Source: Aneurinibacillus tyrosinisolvens (lineage in GTDB: Bacteria; Bacillota; Bacilli; Aneurinibacillales; Aneurinibacillaceae). From it: DNA of 64,000 nt. The notes beneath the pieces are model-generated. The model was not told the origin of the DNA, made no database searches, and saw only the letters and a list, made by a program, of their open reading frames with translations. Within the stretch, counting starts at the first letter, position 1. Every line of letters starts with the position of its first letter. Made by a program: the position numbers and the translations under genes. This document shows positions 16,773-25,984 of the stretch, piece after piece. The stretch lies in the NCBI RefSeq assembly GCF_001015055.1, contig NZ_BBWZ01000011.1, positions 62,001 to 126,000 of the forward strand. The letters run 5' to 3'.

Positions 16773-18285
16773 CGATCCTCATCTCCTCTGTTCTCATCAT
16801 TTCCTCGGCTAAACTCAGCGCATGAAACATTGCCTGCGCTTTATTCCACGTTTCCTCATATTCATTTTCCGGCACAGAGTCGGCTACAATGCCGGCCCCG
16901 GCCTGAACGTAAGCGTGCCCGTCTTTGAATACAATCGTCCGAATGGCGATACAGGAGTCAAGATTCCCGCAAAAACTGAAGTAGCCGATCGCACCGGCAT
17001 AAATGCCCCGGACCTCCTGCTCAAGCTCGGTAATAATCTCCATCGCCCGCAATTTCGGGGAACCTGATACGGTACCGGCCGGAAAGCAGGATAACAGCGC
17101 ATCGAATGGATTCTTATCATCTGCCAGCTGTCCGCTGACATGCGATACCATGTGCATAACTTTAGAGTAGCGTTCTATCTCCATCTGCTGGTTTACTTCT
17201 ACGCTTCCGAACCGGGAAACCCTCCCGACATCGTTTCGCCCTAAATCGAGCAGCATGAGGTGTTCTGCCAGCTCTTTCTCGTCGGACAGCAGGTCAGCCT
17301 CCAGCGCCCTATCCTCTTCCTCATTCGCTCCCCGCTTACGGGTTCCGGCAATCGGCCGCGTTTCCACTTTGCCGTCCGTCACTTTTACGAGCATCTCAGG
17401 AGACGTTCCCACAACGGTGGAATCCTTTGTTTGAAAATAGTACATATAGGGAGATGGGTTTGTCAGGCGCAGTATGCGGTAAACGAGCAGCGGGTCCACC
17501 TCGGTCGCTGCGCGGAACCTTTGTGACAGGACGACCTGGAAAATATCTCCCGCCGCAATGTATTCTTTCGCCTCCGCTACCATGGCTTCGAATTGCTCTT
17601 TCGACAGGTTGCTTGATACCGGTATGGGTTCTGCCCGCAGCGGAATGCCACCCGTCTGGGGAGATGCTCCATCACCGGCCAAAGCAACGCGGCGTACGAG
17701 GGACATGATCCGTTTGCAAACAGCCTCATACTGTTCAGCCAGCTGCTCCCGGGTTGCCCCCTCTTCAGCCATTAGATTTACAATGATCTGTACCTCCTGC
17801 CTGAGGTGGTCATACACGATAAGCTCGTCGACAAATAATAAATGAATGTCATCAAGCTGCAGTTCATTGTGGGATGGAGCGGAAAGCTGCTCCACATATT
17901 TCAACGTATCATAGCCCATGAAACCGACCGCACCCCCTGTGAACGGCGGCATGCCCGCAAGCCGCGGACTGCGGTATTTTGCCAGCTGGTTTTGCAGCGA
18001 ATCCATCGGGTTGCCGTGCAGGATTTCCGTATCGCCTGAACGATAGCTGGCTTCCAGCACCGAACCTTGCGTCCTGCACTGCAAAAAGGGGCGTAAACCG
18101 ATAAAGGAGTAGCGGGCCCAGCGTGTACCGCCTTCGACGCTCTCAAGCAGGAACGTGTTCTCTTCCCGCAGGGTTTGGTAAATGCGAATAGGGGTTGCCT
18201 GATCGGCAAGAAAGGAATACCGTATCGGGATCAGACTATACTGTTTGCGAAGCTCCAGTACTTCATCAAATAGGGGGGTATACAT
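16765..18285 (-). CDS. trpE: Anthranilate synthase component I
   Basis: This is the first committed enzyme of tryptophan synthesis, making anthranilate from chorismate with ammonia or glutamine-derived nitrogen. The 506-residue product begins MYTPLFDEVLEL, and the ATG at 18285 follows GAGGTGG. The frame stays open for 60 more codons, but these cover the TRAP leader and attenuator and are rejected as coding. The C-terminal catalytic domain has PSPYMYYF, GTSPEMLV, PIAGTRKRG, and the ELAEHLMLLDLGRNDVGRV and GTVSGSPKLRAME motifs. The glutaminase partner (TrpG/PabA) is not here, as in B. subtilis. Confidence 0.95.
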   Translation of the reverse strand: MYTPLFDEVLELRKQYSLIPIRYSFLADQATPIRIYQTLREENTFLLESVEGGTRWARYSFIGLRPFLQCRTQGSVLEASYRSGDTEILHGNPMDSLQNQLAKYRSPRLAGMPPFTGGAVGFMGYDTLKYVEQLSAPSHNELQLDDIHLLFVDELIVYDHLRQEVQIIVNLMAEEGATREQLAEQYEAVCKRIMSLVRRVALAGDGASPQTGGIPLRAEPIPVSSNLSKEQFEAMVAEAKEYIAAGDIFQVVLSQRFRAATEVDPLLVYRILRLTNPSPYMYYFQTKDSTVVGTSPEMLVKVTDGKVETRPIAGTRKRGANEEEDRALEADLLSDEKELAEHLMLLDLGRNDVGRVSRFGSVEVNQQMEIERYSKVMHMVSHVSGQLADDKNPFDALLSCFPAGTVSGSPKLRAMEIITELEQEVRGIYAGAIGYFSFCGNLDSCIAIRTIVFKDGHAYVQAGAGIVADSVPENEYEETWNKAQAMFHALSLAEEMMRTEEMRIDV

Positions 18286-18326
18286 TTGTCCACCTCTTCT
18301 CTTAATAAAGAGGGCCAAAGAAGGTA

Positions 18327-18354
18327 TAAAAAACCCGGAGCGAATAAGCTCCGG
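18327..18354 (-). terminator. trp operon attenuator
   Basis: Minus-strand stem CCGGAGC/GCTCCGG (18335-18354) followed by GTTTTTTAT lies between the TRAP target and trpE. It is the expected stop signal when TRAP binds the leader. Confidence 0.88.
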
Positions 18355-18390
18355 ATCGATCTGTCCGTTCAACATGCCAACAGATTGCAT

Positions 18391-18448
18391 CTCTTCTCCG
18401 GCTCTTCTCTTCTCATCTCTGTACTGCTCTCTACCTAATCTCTCACTC
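18391..18448 (-). promoter_or_regulatory. TRAP-binding site of the trp leader RNA
   Basis: On the minus strand eleven triplets lie 5-7 bases apart: nine GAG, one TAG and one degenerate CAG, starting (plus coordinates) near 18446, 18440, 18435, 18429, 18424, 18417, 18412, 18407, 18402, 18396 and 18391. This is the target form of the 11-mer TRAP (MtrB) protein, encoded here at 26954-27181. When tryptophan-TRAP wraps the RNA, the antiterminator cannot form. Confidence 0.9.
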
Positions 18449-18483
18449 GTCTTAAGATCCAACATCTGTGACTGACTAGTTAC

Positions 18484-18512
18484 AGATTACTGGTTTCTGA
18501 CGATTCTGTCAA
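18484..18512 (-). promoter_or_regulatory. trpE: SigA-type promoter of the trp operon
   Basis: Minus-strand -35 TTGACA (18507-18512), spacer 17, -10 TAATCT (18484-18489). It lies just after the aroH stop and gives a leader of about 190 bases that contains the TRAP site and attenuator. Confidence 0.8.
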
Positions 18513-18525
18513 CCTGCTCATTTTT

Positions 18526-18900
18526 TTATCTTGCCTCTGTACGCAAATCCGGCCGCAGAGCAGCGGCTCCTTCAAGAAACACATGGCGTATTTCCCGAAT
18601 GGATTTCTCCGTATTCACGAGCGCCATGACTCGAATGCATTTCTCTAGGCTCCCTGGAACCGGAATCTCATTGGAACACATGAGCGGAACGAGCTCCCAT
18701 CCGTCCAGTTGCCGGACGGCACGCGCCGGAAATGCAGCGTCAAGATCGTGTGTAACGGTAATGATTACACTCCCCACGTCTTCAGCGTTCACTTCGTTTT
18801 CCCGGACAAGTGCACGCATTACTTTCTCCGTCGCCTCCAGGATGGCCTGCTCACTGTTCTCGGCGACGGTAATCGCACCACGTATACCACGGACTGCCAT
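18526..18900 (-). CDS. aroH: Chorismate mutase, AroH class
   Basis: The trimeric AroH-type enzyme converts chorismate to prephenate. The 124-residue protein keeps the active-site residues of the Bacillus enzyme: R7 (in RGIRGAI), C75 and E78 (in MCSNEIPV) and R90 (in KCIRVMAL). Length is normal. It lies 3 bases after aroB, before the trp promoter. Confidence 0.96.
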   Translation of the reverse strand: MAVRGIRGAITVAENSEQAILEATEKVMRALVRENEVNAEDVGSVIITVTHDLDAAFPARAVRQLDGWELVPLMCSNEIPVPGSLEKCIRVMALVNTEKSIREIRHVFLEGAAALRPDLRTEAR

Positions 18901-18903
18901 TGC

Positions 18904-19999
18904 TTATTCTCCTCCTTTAAGCTCGTGCAGCACTTCACGCACAAGTTTCTCATCCACATCTTTTACAATTTTTACCTTCCCCATCTCCGTAGGAAGCACA
19001 AAAACAAGTTTTCCGCCTTCGCCTTTTTTATCCCGGCGCATTACTTCGATCATTTCATCTGCCGAAAGATCCTCTTCAAGCGACGTAGGCAAGCGGTATG
19101 TACGGAGTATGTTTCGTGTACGGGCACTTATGTTTTCCGCTATGTGCATCTTCTCAGCAAGAAGCGCGGCTCCCACCATGCCAATTGCGACAGCTTCGCC
19201 GTGATTTATTTTTTTATAGCCGGATAGCGATTCAAACGCGTGAGCAAACGTGTGACCAAGGTTCAGGATGGCACGAAGCCCCGCTTCTTTCTCATCTTCT
19301 GATACGACAGATACTTTTATGCTGCAGGCACGAAGCAGTGTCTCCTGCAGGAGATCATGATCAAGCTGCTGCAGAGCCTCTTCGTTTGCTTCCAGCCAGG
19401 AAACGAACGTTTCATCCCAGATGAGCCCATGCTTAATCACTTCAGCGAATCCTGCAGCAATTTCGCGGTCCGGAAGGGTGTGAAGCAGCGCTGTATCATA
19501 GGCAACGAGCTTCGGCTGGTGAAAAGCGCCGATTGTATTTTTTGCCAGCGGATGATTAACGGCAACTTTCCCGCCGACACTGCTGTCGTGTGCCAGCAGT
19601 GTCGTGGGAACCTGAATGAAATCGACGCCCCGCATATACGTTGCCGCCACAAATCCCGTTAAGTCACCCCACCACGCCCCCGCCAAGCGCCAGGAATGCA
19701 GATTTGCGATCAAGACCCGCCTGGAGCGCTTCTGTCATAATCTGTTCGTACACGTGGAGGCTTTTCGCCTTTTCTCCCGCCTGAGCTACAAAAGAAAAGA
19801 CGGCATATCCTCCCTGTTGCAGTATTTGTGTAACCTTGCCCAGATAGAAAGGTGCGACATTTGAATCCGTCACGATAAAAAGCTTTCTCCCTGTTTCAAT
19901 TCCGGCCTGCTGCAACAAACGGGGCAGCTCATCCAGCACGCCGGGCCCAATCCAAATCGGGTACGAGCGCTCACCCAGTGAAACCTCAAGGCGCCTCAT
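18904..19999 (-). pseudogene. aroB: 3-dehydroquinate synthase, frameshifted
   Basis: The protein closes DAHP into 3-dehydroquinate, the second shikimate step. It is split in two frames. The 5' part (19664-19999, 111 codons, from MRRLEVSLGERSYPIWIG to ALGGGVVG) ends in TGA. The 3' part (from GDLTGFVAATYMRG to the stop at 18904) continues the family in another frame. The break is the four-C run at 19667-19670: with three, GGVVGDLTGF is restored and the whole is a normal AroB of about 365 residues, with the metal-ligand regions EVIKHG, HTFAHAFE and INHGEAVAIGM intact. A single-base homopolymer error or a true mutation fits equally. Confidence 0.9.
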
Positions 20000-20001
20000 A
20001 A

Positions 20002-21162
20002 TTAAAACTCCGCAATATGCTCATGGTAGCTGGCATAGTTCTTTTTCATTTCTTCAAGCGAATCTCCGCCGAATTTTTCAACAAGCGCATCGGCAAGCGT
20101 CCAGCATACAACCGATTCAGCGACAACGCTCGCCGCCGGTACCGCGCAGCTGTCTGATCTTTCGATGCTTGCAGCAAACGTTTCTTTCGTATCGATATCA
20201 ATGCTGTTTAAAGGCTTATACAGTGTTGGAATGGGCTTCATCACGCCGCGTACAATGACCGGCATCCCGTTGGTCATTCCGCCTTCCAGCCCGCCGGCGC
20301 GGTTCGTTTGCCGGGAATATAGATTGTTCTCGTCCAGTATAATTTCGTCGTGCACCTGGGAACCCGGCTGAGAGGCGGCTTCGAATCCGATGCCGATTTC
20401 GACCCCTTTAAACGCCTGGATGCTCATCACCGCCTGGGCAAGGCGCCCGTCAAGCTTGCGATCCCACTGCACATGGCTGCCAAGGCCGATCGGCACTCCA
20501 TCCGCAACGACTTCCACAATGCCGCCGAGGGAGTCCCCTTCTTCTTTCGCCTGGTCAATTAAGGCCATCATGCGTACGGCAGCTTCTTCATCAAGACAGC
20601 GTACAGGTGACTCTTCGGTCCGCTGGATCATTTCTTTAATCGGTACATCAATGCGCCGGGCTTCCACTTCCCCGATTCGAAGCACGTGCCCTGCCACCAT
20701 AATGTCGAATTGTTCTAACAACTGGCGTGCCACTGCACCGACAGCTACACGAACGGCTGTTTCCCGCGCGCTTGAACGTTCAAGAATATTGCGCATGTCA
20801 CGCTGATTATACTTCAGCGCGCCGTTTAGATCAGCATGTCCTGGCCGCGGGCGTGCAACGCGGCGCTTGTCTTCATTTTCCTCCACAGGTTCAGGCGACA
20901 TAATTTTCTCCCAGTGTGTCCAGTCCTTATTCTCCACTACAAGGCAAATCGGCGCCCCCGTTGTTTTTCCATGGCGCACACCGGCCACCACCTTAACCTG
21001 ATCTTTCTCGATTTGCATCCGGCGGCCCCTGCCGTGCCCCTTCATTCTCCGGAGAAGCTGCTCGTTAATCTTGTCTATCGAAAAGGGCAGATTGCTCGGC
21101 ACGCCTTCAATAATGGCCGTAAGCTGCGGCCCGTGTGATTCTCCCGCTGTCAAATATCTCAT
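20002..21162 (-). CDS. aroC: Chorismate synthase
   Basis: This FMN-dependent enzyme converts EPSP to chorismate, the branch point for aromatic acids, folate and other products. The 386-residue protein has [11 protein letters not shown] at the start, [39 protein letters not shown], and [12 protein letters not shown]. The N-terminal ESHG and central GHAD are typical. It is followed after 2 bases by aroB. Confidence 0.97.
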   Translation of the reverse strand: MRYLTAGESHGPQLTAIIEGVPSNLPFSIDKINEQLLRRMKGHGRGRRMQIEKDQVKVVAGVRHGKTTGAPICLVVENKDWTHWEKIMSPEPVEENEDKRRVARPRPGHADLNGALKYNQRDMRNILERSSARETAVRVAVGAVARQLLEQFDIMVAGHVLRIGEVEARRIDVPIKEMIQRTEESPVRCLDEEAAVRMMALIDQAKEEGDSLGGIVEVVADGVPIGLGSHVQWDRKLDGRLAQAVMSIQAFKGVEIGIGFEAASQPGSQVHDEIILDENNLYSRQTNRAGGLEGGMTNGMPVIVRGVMKPIPTLYKPLNSIDIDTKETFAASIERSDSCAVPAASVVAESVVCWTLADALVEKFGGDSLEEMKKNYASYHEHIAEF

Positions 21163-21336
21163 TGTTTCCCTCCACCCTTTTAACTTTTTAAGTGCTATTA
21201 TAGTATAGCCTTACACAAAATCATAGAAAAAAATAAGAAAATCTTTTGCGCTTTAAAGCAGCATACCTCTAAAGCGACAAAAAAGGAAGGCACAACACGC
21301 GGTGTCTCCCCCCTGTTTTTTCCATTATGGAAAAGC

Positions 21337-22113
21337 TTACACCTTCCGGTAGAAGAACGTATCATCTGGCTCAAATCCATACTGCTGCGGCTGAAAAATC
21401 TGCTCGGTACTCCCCACAAACAGCACCCCGCCCGTGCGAAGCGAGGCGGAAAACTTATGGTACAGCTCATTCTTCGCCTCTTCCGTAAAGTAAATCATGA
21501 CGTTGCGGCAAACAATCAGGTCATAGTTCTTTTCGAAAGGATCGGCAAGCATATTGTGCCGCTTAAACTTGATGAGACGCTTTATTTCGTCTGAAACAGC
21601 ATAAATCGTACCGTCTTTCTTAAAATATTTACTTACGAGATCTTTAGGCGCATCCTGCAAAGAACGCTCCGTATATATGCCTTTCTTCGCTCTGGCGATA
21701 GCCCCTTCATCCAGATCGGTCGCAGTAATATCAACTTCGCGAAGCGGCGTGAATCTTGAGAGAAGCATCGCCAGCGAATACGGCTCTTCCCCGGTAGAGC
21801 AGGCCGCACTCCAGCACTTTATTTTCCCTTTTTCTTTGAGCATTCGCGGAATAATTTTATTCTCAAGCACCTGCCAACGGCTCGGGTTGCGAAAAAATTC
21901 GGATACGTTAATCGTCATTCGATCCAGGAATTCATCAAATAGCTCCTGGTTTTTCATCATCGCCTCAAAAAAAGGGGCGAAGTTGTCAAATCCCCGCTTC
22001 ATCCTTAAAGAGGTAAGGCGGCGCTTCATCTGGGCCTCTTTATATTGTGCCAGATTAATCCCTGTCTTTCTCTTTACGTTCGTGATGAATTGTACAAAAT
22101 CTCTATCTTCCAT
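21337..22113 (-). CDS. cheR: Chemotaxis protein methyltransferase CheR
   Basis: The enzyme methylates glutamates of chemoreceptors using S-adenosylmethionine. The 258-residue protein has a helical N-terminal domain, the [12 protein letters not shown] motif, the SAM-binding [20 protein letters not shown] and the CRNVMIYF motif. It lies in the conserved slot between ndk and aroC seen in Bacillus. The presence of cheR implies motility genes elsewhere. Confidence 0.95.
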   Translation of the reverse strand: MEDRDFVQFITNVKRKTGINLAQYKEAQMKRRLTSLRMKRGFDNFAPFFEAMMKNQELFDEFLDRMTINVSEFFRNPSRWQVLENKIIPRMLKEKGKIKCWSAACSTGEEPYSLAMLLSRFTPLREVDITATDLDEGAIARAKKGIYTERSLQDAPKDLVSKYFKKDGTIYAVSDEIKRLIKFKRHNMLADPFEKNYDLIVCRNVMIYFTEEAKNELYHKFSASLRTGGVLFVGSTEQIFQPQQYGFEPDDTFFYRKV

Positions 22114-22197
22114 ACGTGCTATCCCCTTTATGTCCCTGCAAAGTTTCCCTACATACTATTCGAGGCTGTCCATTGTTTTCCTTCTTTCTTTATCACT

Positions 22198-22231
22198 GAA
22201 AAAAGAGGCCGGAATATCTCCCGGCCTCTCT
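22198..22231 (-). terminator. Terminator of ndk
   Basis: Stem AGAGGCCGG/CCGGCCTCT with a T-rich tail on the minus strand, immediately after ndk. It separates ndk from cheR. Confidence 0.85.
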
Positions 22232-22243
22232 TAAGCATTGTGC

Positions 22244-22693
22244 TTAAATCCACTTGTTGATCGTTTTTTCGTATTCGTTAAGTTCATCCTGCTTGAACCA
22301 GAGGCCGATTTCACGCTCAGCAGTTTCAGGTGCATCCGATCCGTGGATGATGTTCATGCCCATGCTGATTCCATAATCGCCGCGAATCGTTCCAGGAGCT
22401 GCATCTGCAGGGTTTGTTTTCCCCATCATGTTGCGGGCCGTTGAAATGACATTCTCGCCTTCCCATACCATAGCGAATACAGCACCGGAAGTAATGAAGT
22501 CAACCAGTTCCCCGAAGAAAGGCTTCTGATTATGCTCTGAATAATGTTCTTCCGCCAATTCGCGGCTTACATTCATTAATTTAGCTCCGACTAAATGAAA
22601 TCCCTTCTTTTCAAAACGGGTCACAATTTCACCTACAAGATTGCGTTGTACTCCGTCAGGCTTAACCATAGTAAATGTGCGTTGCTTAGCCAT
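22244..22693 (-). CDS. ndk: Nucleoside diphosphate kinase
   Basis: The enzyme exchanges gamma phosphates between nucleoside di- and triphosphates through a phosphohistidine. The 149-residue protein has [10 protein letters not shown] at the start, the RNMMGKT loop, and the active-site [16 protein letters not shown] containing the catalytic His. Length is normal. Confidence 0.96.
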   Translation of the reverse strand: MAKQRTFTMVKPDGVQRNLVGEIVTRFEKKGFHLVGAKLMNVSRELAEEHYSEHNQKPFFGELVDFITSGAVFAMVWEGENVISTARNMMGKTNPADAAPGTIRGDYGISMGMNIIHGSDAPETAEREIGLWFKQDELNEYEKTINKWI

Positions 22694-22790
22694 GCAGTAA
22701 AACCTCCATTTTTATAATTGGAAAAGTATGTATGTCCCATTGCCACACATCGAAAATTTTAACAAATCAGCGATTTGATTGCAACAGGCA

Positions 22791-23747
22791 TTAAGATTGC
22801 CTTTCTCCGATAAAGCGCGCGATTTTTAACAGCGCCTCTTTATTTTTGTTATCGGGCAGGCCGCGAAGCGCTTCCTCTGCGCGCAGCAGGTAGCGGTCCG
22901 CAAGCTGCCGGGCGTGGGAAATTCCTTCCCCGTTTCGAATCGTATTAATCAGATGTTTGGCATCAATCTGATCCCGAACCATCTGCTGAAACTGCTCGGC
23001 TTCCCGGCTGCTATGGTACGTATATAGAGCCGGAAGGGTAATATTCCCCTGGCGCAAGTCGCTGCCTGCCGGCTTGCCGAGCTCTTTCTCAGTCCCGGTG
23101 AAATCGAGAATATCATCTGTAATCTGAAAGGCCATGCCAACATTGTATCCGTATGTATACAAGCTTCGAACAACGGCAGCCGGTGCTTCACTCGCAATGG
23201 CACCCAGCTGGCAGCTAATCGCAATGAGGAGCGCCGTCTTTCTTTTAATGCGCCTGAGATATTGCCGCAGATTCTGATCCCAATTGTTAAAGTCACGAAT
23301 TTGCTCAATCTCTCCAATACACATCTCTACAATAGCATTGGACAGTATTTTATGAATTTGCGGATTTGCCAGCTCCGTGGCAATCACGAGGGCACGCCCC
23401 AGTATGTAATCCCCTGTATACATAGCAATGCGATTGTCCCACTTCGATTTCACTGTAATTTTCCCGCGCCGCAGTTCTGCATCATCAATAACGTCATCGT
23501 GCACGAGCGTCGCCATATGGATGAGCTCCAGTGATACGGCTACATGCTTAATCCTCGTAATATCATACGTTCCAAACTTTCCCCCAAGCAAAACGAAAAC
23601 AGGGCGAATCCGTTTCCCCCCGGCTTTAAGCAAATGGCTGGATGTTTTCTGAAGCACAGGCTCTGCTGTGTCAATCGCACGGTCCAGCTCACGTTCAATA
23701 TAATTCATATCCGATCGAAACGGAAAAAAAATATCTGCTAGTTTCAT
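22791..23747 (-). CDS. hepT: Heptaprenyl diphosphate synthase component 2 (catalytic)
   Basis: This is the catalytic large subunit of the prenyl synthase that makes the C35 menaquinone side chain, working with HepS. The 318-residue protein has KAGGKRIRP, the first Asp-rich motif in VHDDVIDDAELRRG, GDYILGRAL, and the second Asp-rich motif QITDDILDFTG. It lies after ubiX with ndk next, in the conserved hepS-menG-hepT order. Confidence 0.95.
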   Translation of the reverse strand: MKLADIFFPFRSDMNYIERELDRAIDTAEPVLQKTSSHLLKAGGKRIRPVFVLLGGKFGTYDITRIKHVAVSLELIHMATLVHDDVIDDAELRRGKITVKSKWDNRIAMYTGDYILGRALVIATELANPQIHKILSNAIVEMCIGEIEQIRDFNNWDQNLRQYLRRIKRKTALLIAISCQLGAIASEAPAAVVRSLYTYGYNVGMAFQITDDILDFTGTEKELGKPAGSDLRQGNITLPALYTYHSSREAEQFQQMVRDQIDAKHLINTIRNGEGISHARQLADRYLLRAEEALRGLPDNKNKEALLKIARFIGERQS

Positions 23748-23800
23748 TGCGCTCCACCCATTTTACCAGTACTGTTCACTGCTAAATCTTTATCTTTTGC

Positions 23801-24391
23801 TCAATCTCCCCACCGACGGAATAAATCATGCGGCACATCGAGAGTATCTAACATTTTTCCTACGACAAAATTAATGACATCATCCATCGTCTGCGGCTTA
23901 TGATAATACCCGGGCATCGCGGGCACAATACGCGCTCCAAGCTGCGATAGACGGAGCATATTCTCAAGCTGAATCGCGTTCAGCGGTGTTTCCCGCGGAA
24001 CGAGCACGAGCTTTTTCCCTTCCTTCAGCATCACATCCGCTGTTCTCTCGAGCAGATTACCGGAGGCGCCATGAGCGATGCCTGAAAGCGTCCCCATCGA
24101 GCACGGCACAATGACCATTGCATCACTGCGATAGGAGCCACTTGCGACAGGCGCGGTAAAATCACGAAGCGTATGATAATGAAGTTCCCCCTGCTCTGCC
24201 GGAAACTTCGTCTTCATTATCAGTTCTCTGTCAGATGTATCCCAGTCTAACTCTTCTTTAAAAACCTGCCAGCCCGCTTCCGTTATAATTAAATGAACCT
24301 TATAATCGTGCAGCAGCAGCTGACGGGTAAGCCGTACCCCGTATACAGCCCCGCTTGCACCCGTAATACCGACAACAAACACTTTCCTCAT
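23801..24391 (-). CDS. UbiX-type flavin prenyltransferase
   Basis: The enzyme attaches a dimethylallyl group to FMN and so makes the cofactor for UbiD-type decarboxylases. The 196-residue protein has GITGASGAVYGVRL at residues 8-21, the VIVPCSMGTLSGIAHG segment and the LVLVPRETPLNAIQLENML segment. It overlaps ubiA by 4 bases. In Bacillus with the o-succinylbenzoate route this gene is not in the supraoperon. Here it fits the late decarboxylation of the futalosine route. Confidence 0.92.
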   Translation of the reverse strand: MRKVFVVGITGASGAVYGVRLTRQLLLHDYKVHLIITEAGWQVFKEELDWDTSDRELIMKTKFPAEQGELHYHTLRDFTAPVASGSYRSDAMVIVPCSMGTLSGIAHGASGNLLERTADVMLKEGKKLVLVPRETPLNAIQLENMLRLSQLGARIVPAMPGYYHKPQTMDDVINFVVGKMLDTLDVPHDLFRRWGD

Positions 24392-25251
24392 CTCATCACC
24401 AGGTCAATCAAAGTAAATGAAAATACAACCACGCTCAATACGCCGTTCATTGTAAAGAAAGCCGTATTAAGCTTAGATAAATCATGCGGGGAAATAAGCC
24501 GGTGTTCATAAATAAGAATCATCGCCGAAATTAAAATCCCCACTGCGAACCAAATATGCAGCTGTGTGAGAAGGCATAGCGCAATAAAGCCCGCGATCGT
24601 AATGAAATGGAACAAGCGCGCCAGTTTTAATGCTCTGGCAATCCCAAAAAAGCTGGGGATGGAATAAAGCCCTCTCTCCCGGTCATATTCAGCATCCTGG
24701 CAGGCGTAGATGACGTCAAATCCCGCAGTCCACAGGGCCACCGAAACGAACAGCAAAATACCCATCCAATCCACGCGGCCTGTCGTTGCTACCCATCCGC
24801 CGAGCGGCGCGAGCCCGATTGCAATCCCGAGAATTAAATGGCACGCCCAGGTAAACCTTTTGGTGTACGAATACAGCACAAGAAAAAACACCGCAATCGG
24901 CATTAATTTAACAGCTAACATATTCAGCTGAAAAGCTGCCACAAACAGAACAATAAAAGAGACAATGATGAAAAGGAGCACTTCCTTGTCCCTTATAAGC
25001 CCCGCAGGAATGGCACGCATCGCCGTGCGTGGATTTTCCGCGTCGAAGTTCCGATCAATCAGGCGGTTTAGCGCCATCGCTGCGCTGCGCGCGCCAACCA
25101 TCGCCATAATAATCCAGAAAATCTGGCTCCACGCCGGCCATGTGCCGTTCACGACAAAGCTGCCGAGAATCGCACCCATAAAGGCAAACGGCAGGGCGAA
25201 AATCGTATGCTCAAACTTAATCATTTCTAGAATTATCCGTAACTTTCTCAT
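24388..25251 (-). CDS. UbiA-family prenyltransferase (4-hydroxybenzoate polyprenyltransferase-like)
   Basis: This integral membrane prenyltransferase joins an isoprenoid chain to an aromatic acid. The 287-residue protein has the two Asp-rich motifs NRLIDRNFDAENPRT and YACQDAEYDRERGLYS, and about eight membrane segments. It resembles UbiA rather than MenA. Because it clusters with ubiX, menG, hepS and hepT, the likely substrate is 1,4-dihydroxy-6-naphthoate of the futalosine pathway (an MqnP-like role). This substrate is an inference. Confidence 0.88.
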   Translation of the reverse strand: MRKLRIILEMIKFEHTIFALPFAFMGAILGSFVVNGTWPAWSQIFWIIMAMVGARSAAMALNRLIDRNFDAENPRTAMRAIPAGLIRDKEVLLFIIVSFIVLFVAAFQLNMLAVKLMPIAVFFLVLYSYTKRFTWACHLILGIAIGLAPLGGWVATTGRVDWMGILLFVSVALWTAGFDVIYACQDAEYDRERGLYSIPSFFGIARALKLARLFHFITIAGFIALCLLTQLHIWFAVGILISAMILIYEHRLISPHDLSKLNTAFFTMNGVLSVVVFSFTLIDLVMR

Positions 25252-25262
25252 TGTATGCCCAC

Positions 25263-25982
25263 CTATTTCTTAAATCCAATATGAAGTGCTGAAACACCGC
25301 CAACAAACAGCTTTGTTTCTACATCCGTAAGACCCGCTTCACGAAACACATCCGCAAGCTGCTTGCTGTCAGGAAAGTTTGTAAGCGAATTGGGGAGCCA
25401 GCTGTATTCTTCGTACTTATCCACCACAAGCTTTGCCACTACTGGAAGCAGGTTGTAGAAGTAGAAAAAGAATAGCTTACGGTACGGAATAAACGGCGGT
25501 TTGCTCACCTCAAGCGACACAACTTGTCCCCCGGGCTTTACGACACGCGCCATCTCCCGTATTACCTGCTTATAATCCGGCACATTGCGGAGGGCAAAAC
25601 CAATCGTAGCATAATCGAACGAATTGTCCGGGTACGGGATTTTCATCGCATCCCCGTTTACAAGGGTAATCTGGTTTAATCCCTGCTTTTTAACCTTCTG
25701 TGCGCCAACGTCAAGCATATTCTGGCTGAAATCGAGACCTACGATTTCTCCTGTCGGCCCTATGGCATTCGCCAGGCTGATCGTCCAATCGCATGTACCG
25801 CAGCAAAGGTCAATGGCAGTCTCTCCTGCCTTGACACCCATTCTTCGATTCGTATATTCGCGCCAGGCAACATGGCGCCCAAAGCTAATGACCGAATTCA
25901 TCCGGTCGTAGTCCTTCGCGATGGATTCAAAGACAGAGTGAACAAACTCCGCCTTCTCTTCTCCCTGCAATCTTTCTTCCAT
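25263..25982 (-). CDS. menG: Demethylmenaquinone methyltransferase
   Basis: The enzyme carries out the last menaquinone step, methylating the ring with S-adenosylmethionine. The start at 25982 (MEERLQGEEKAEFVHSVFE) follows a GAGGAGA site. The 239-residue protein has SAM motif I DLCCGTCDWT near residue 59-68, ITLVNGDAMKIPYPDNSFD, and the UbiE signature FALRNVPDYKQVIREMARVVKPGG. It lies 2 bases after hepS and 11 before ubiA. Confidence 0.95.
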   Translation of the reverse strand: MEERLQGEEKAEFVHSVFESIAKDYDRMNSVISFGRHVAWREYTNRRMGVKAGETAIDLCCGTCDWTISLANAIGPTGEIVGLDFSQNMLDVGAQKVKKQGLNQITLVNGDAMKIPYPDNSFDYATIGFALRNVPDYKQVIREMARVVKPGGQVVSLEVSKPPFIPYRKLFFFYFYNLLPVVAKLVVDKYEEYSWLPNSLTNFPDSKQLADVFREAGLTDVETKLFVGGVSALHIGFKK

Positions 25983-25984
25983 CG

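Noticed and set aside
18286..18465. An N-terminal extension of trpE by 60 codons
   Set aside because: It reads through the TRAP triplets and attenuator; the internal ATG 18285 has a good ribosome-binding site and matches TrpE.
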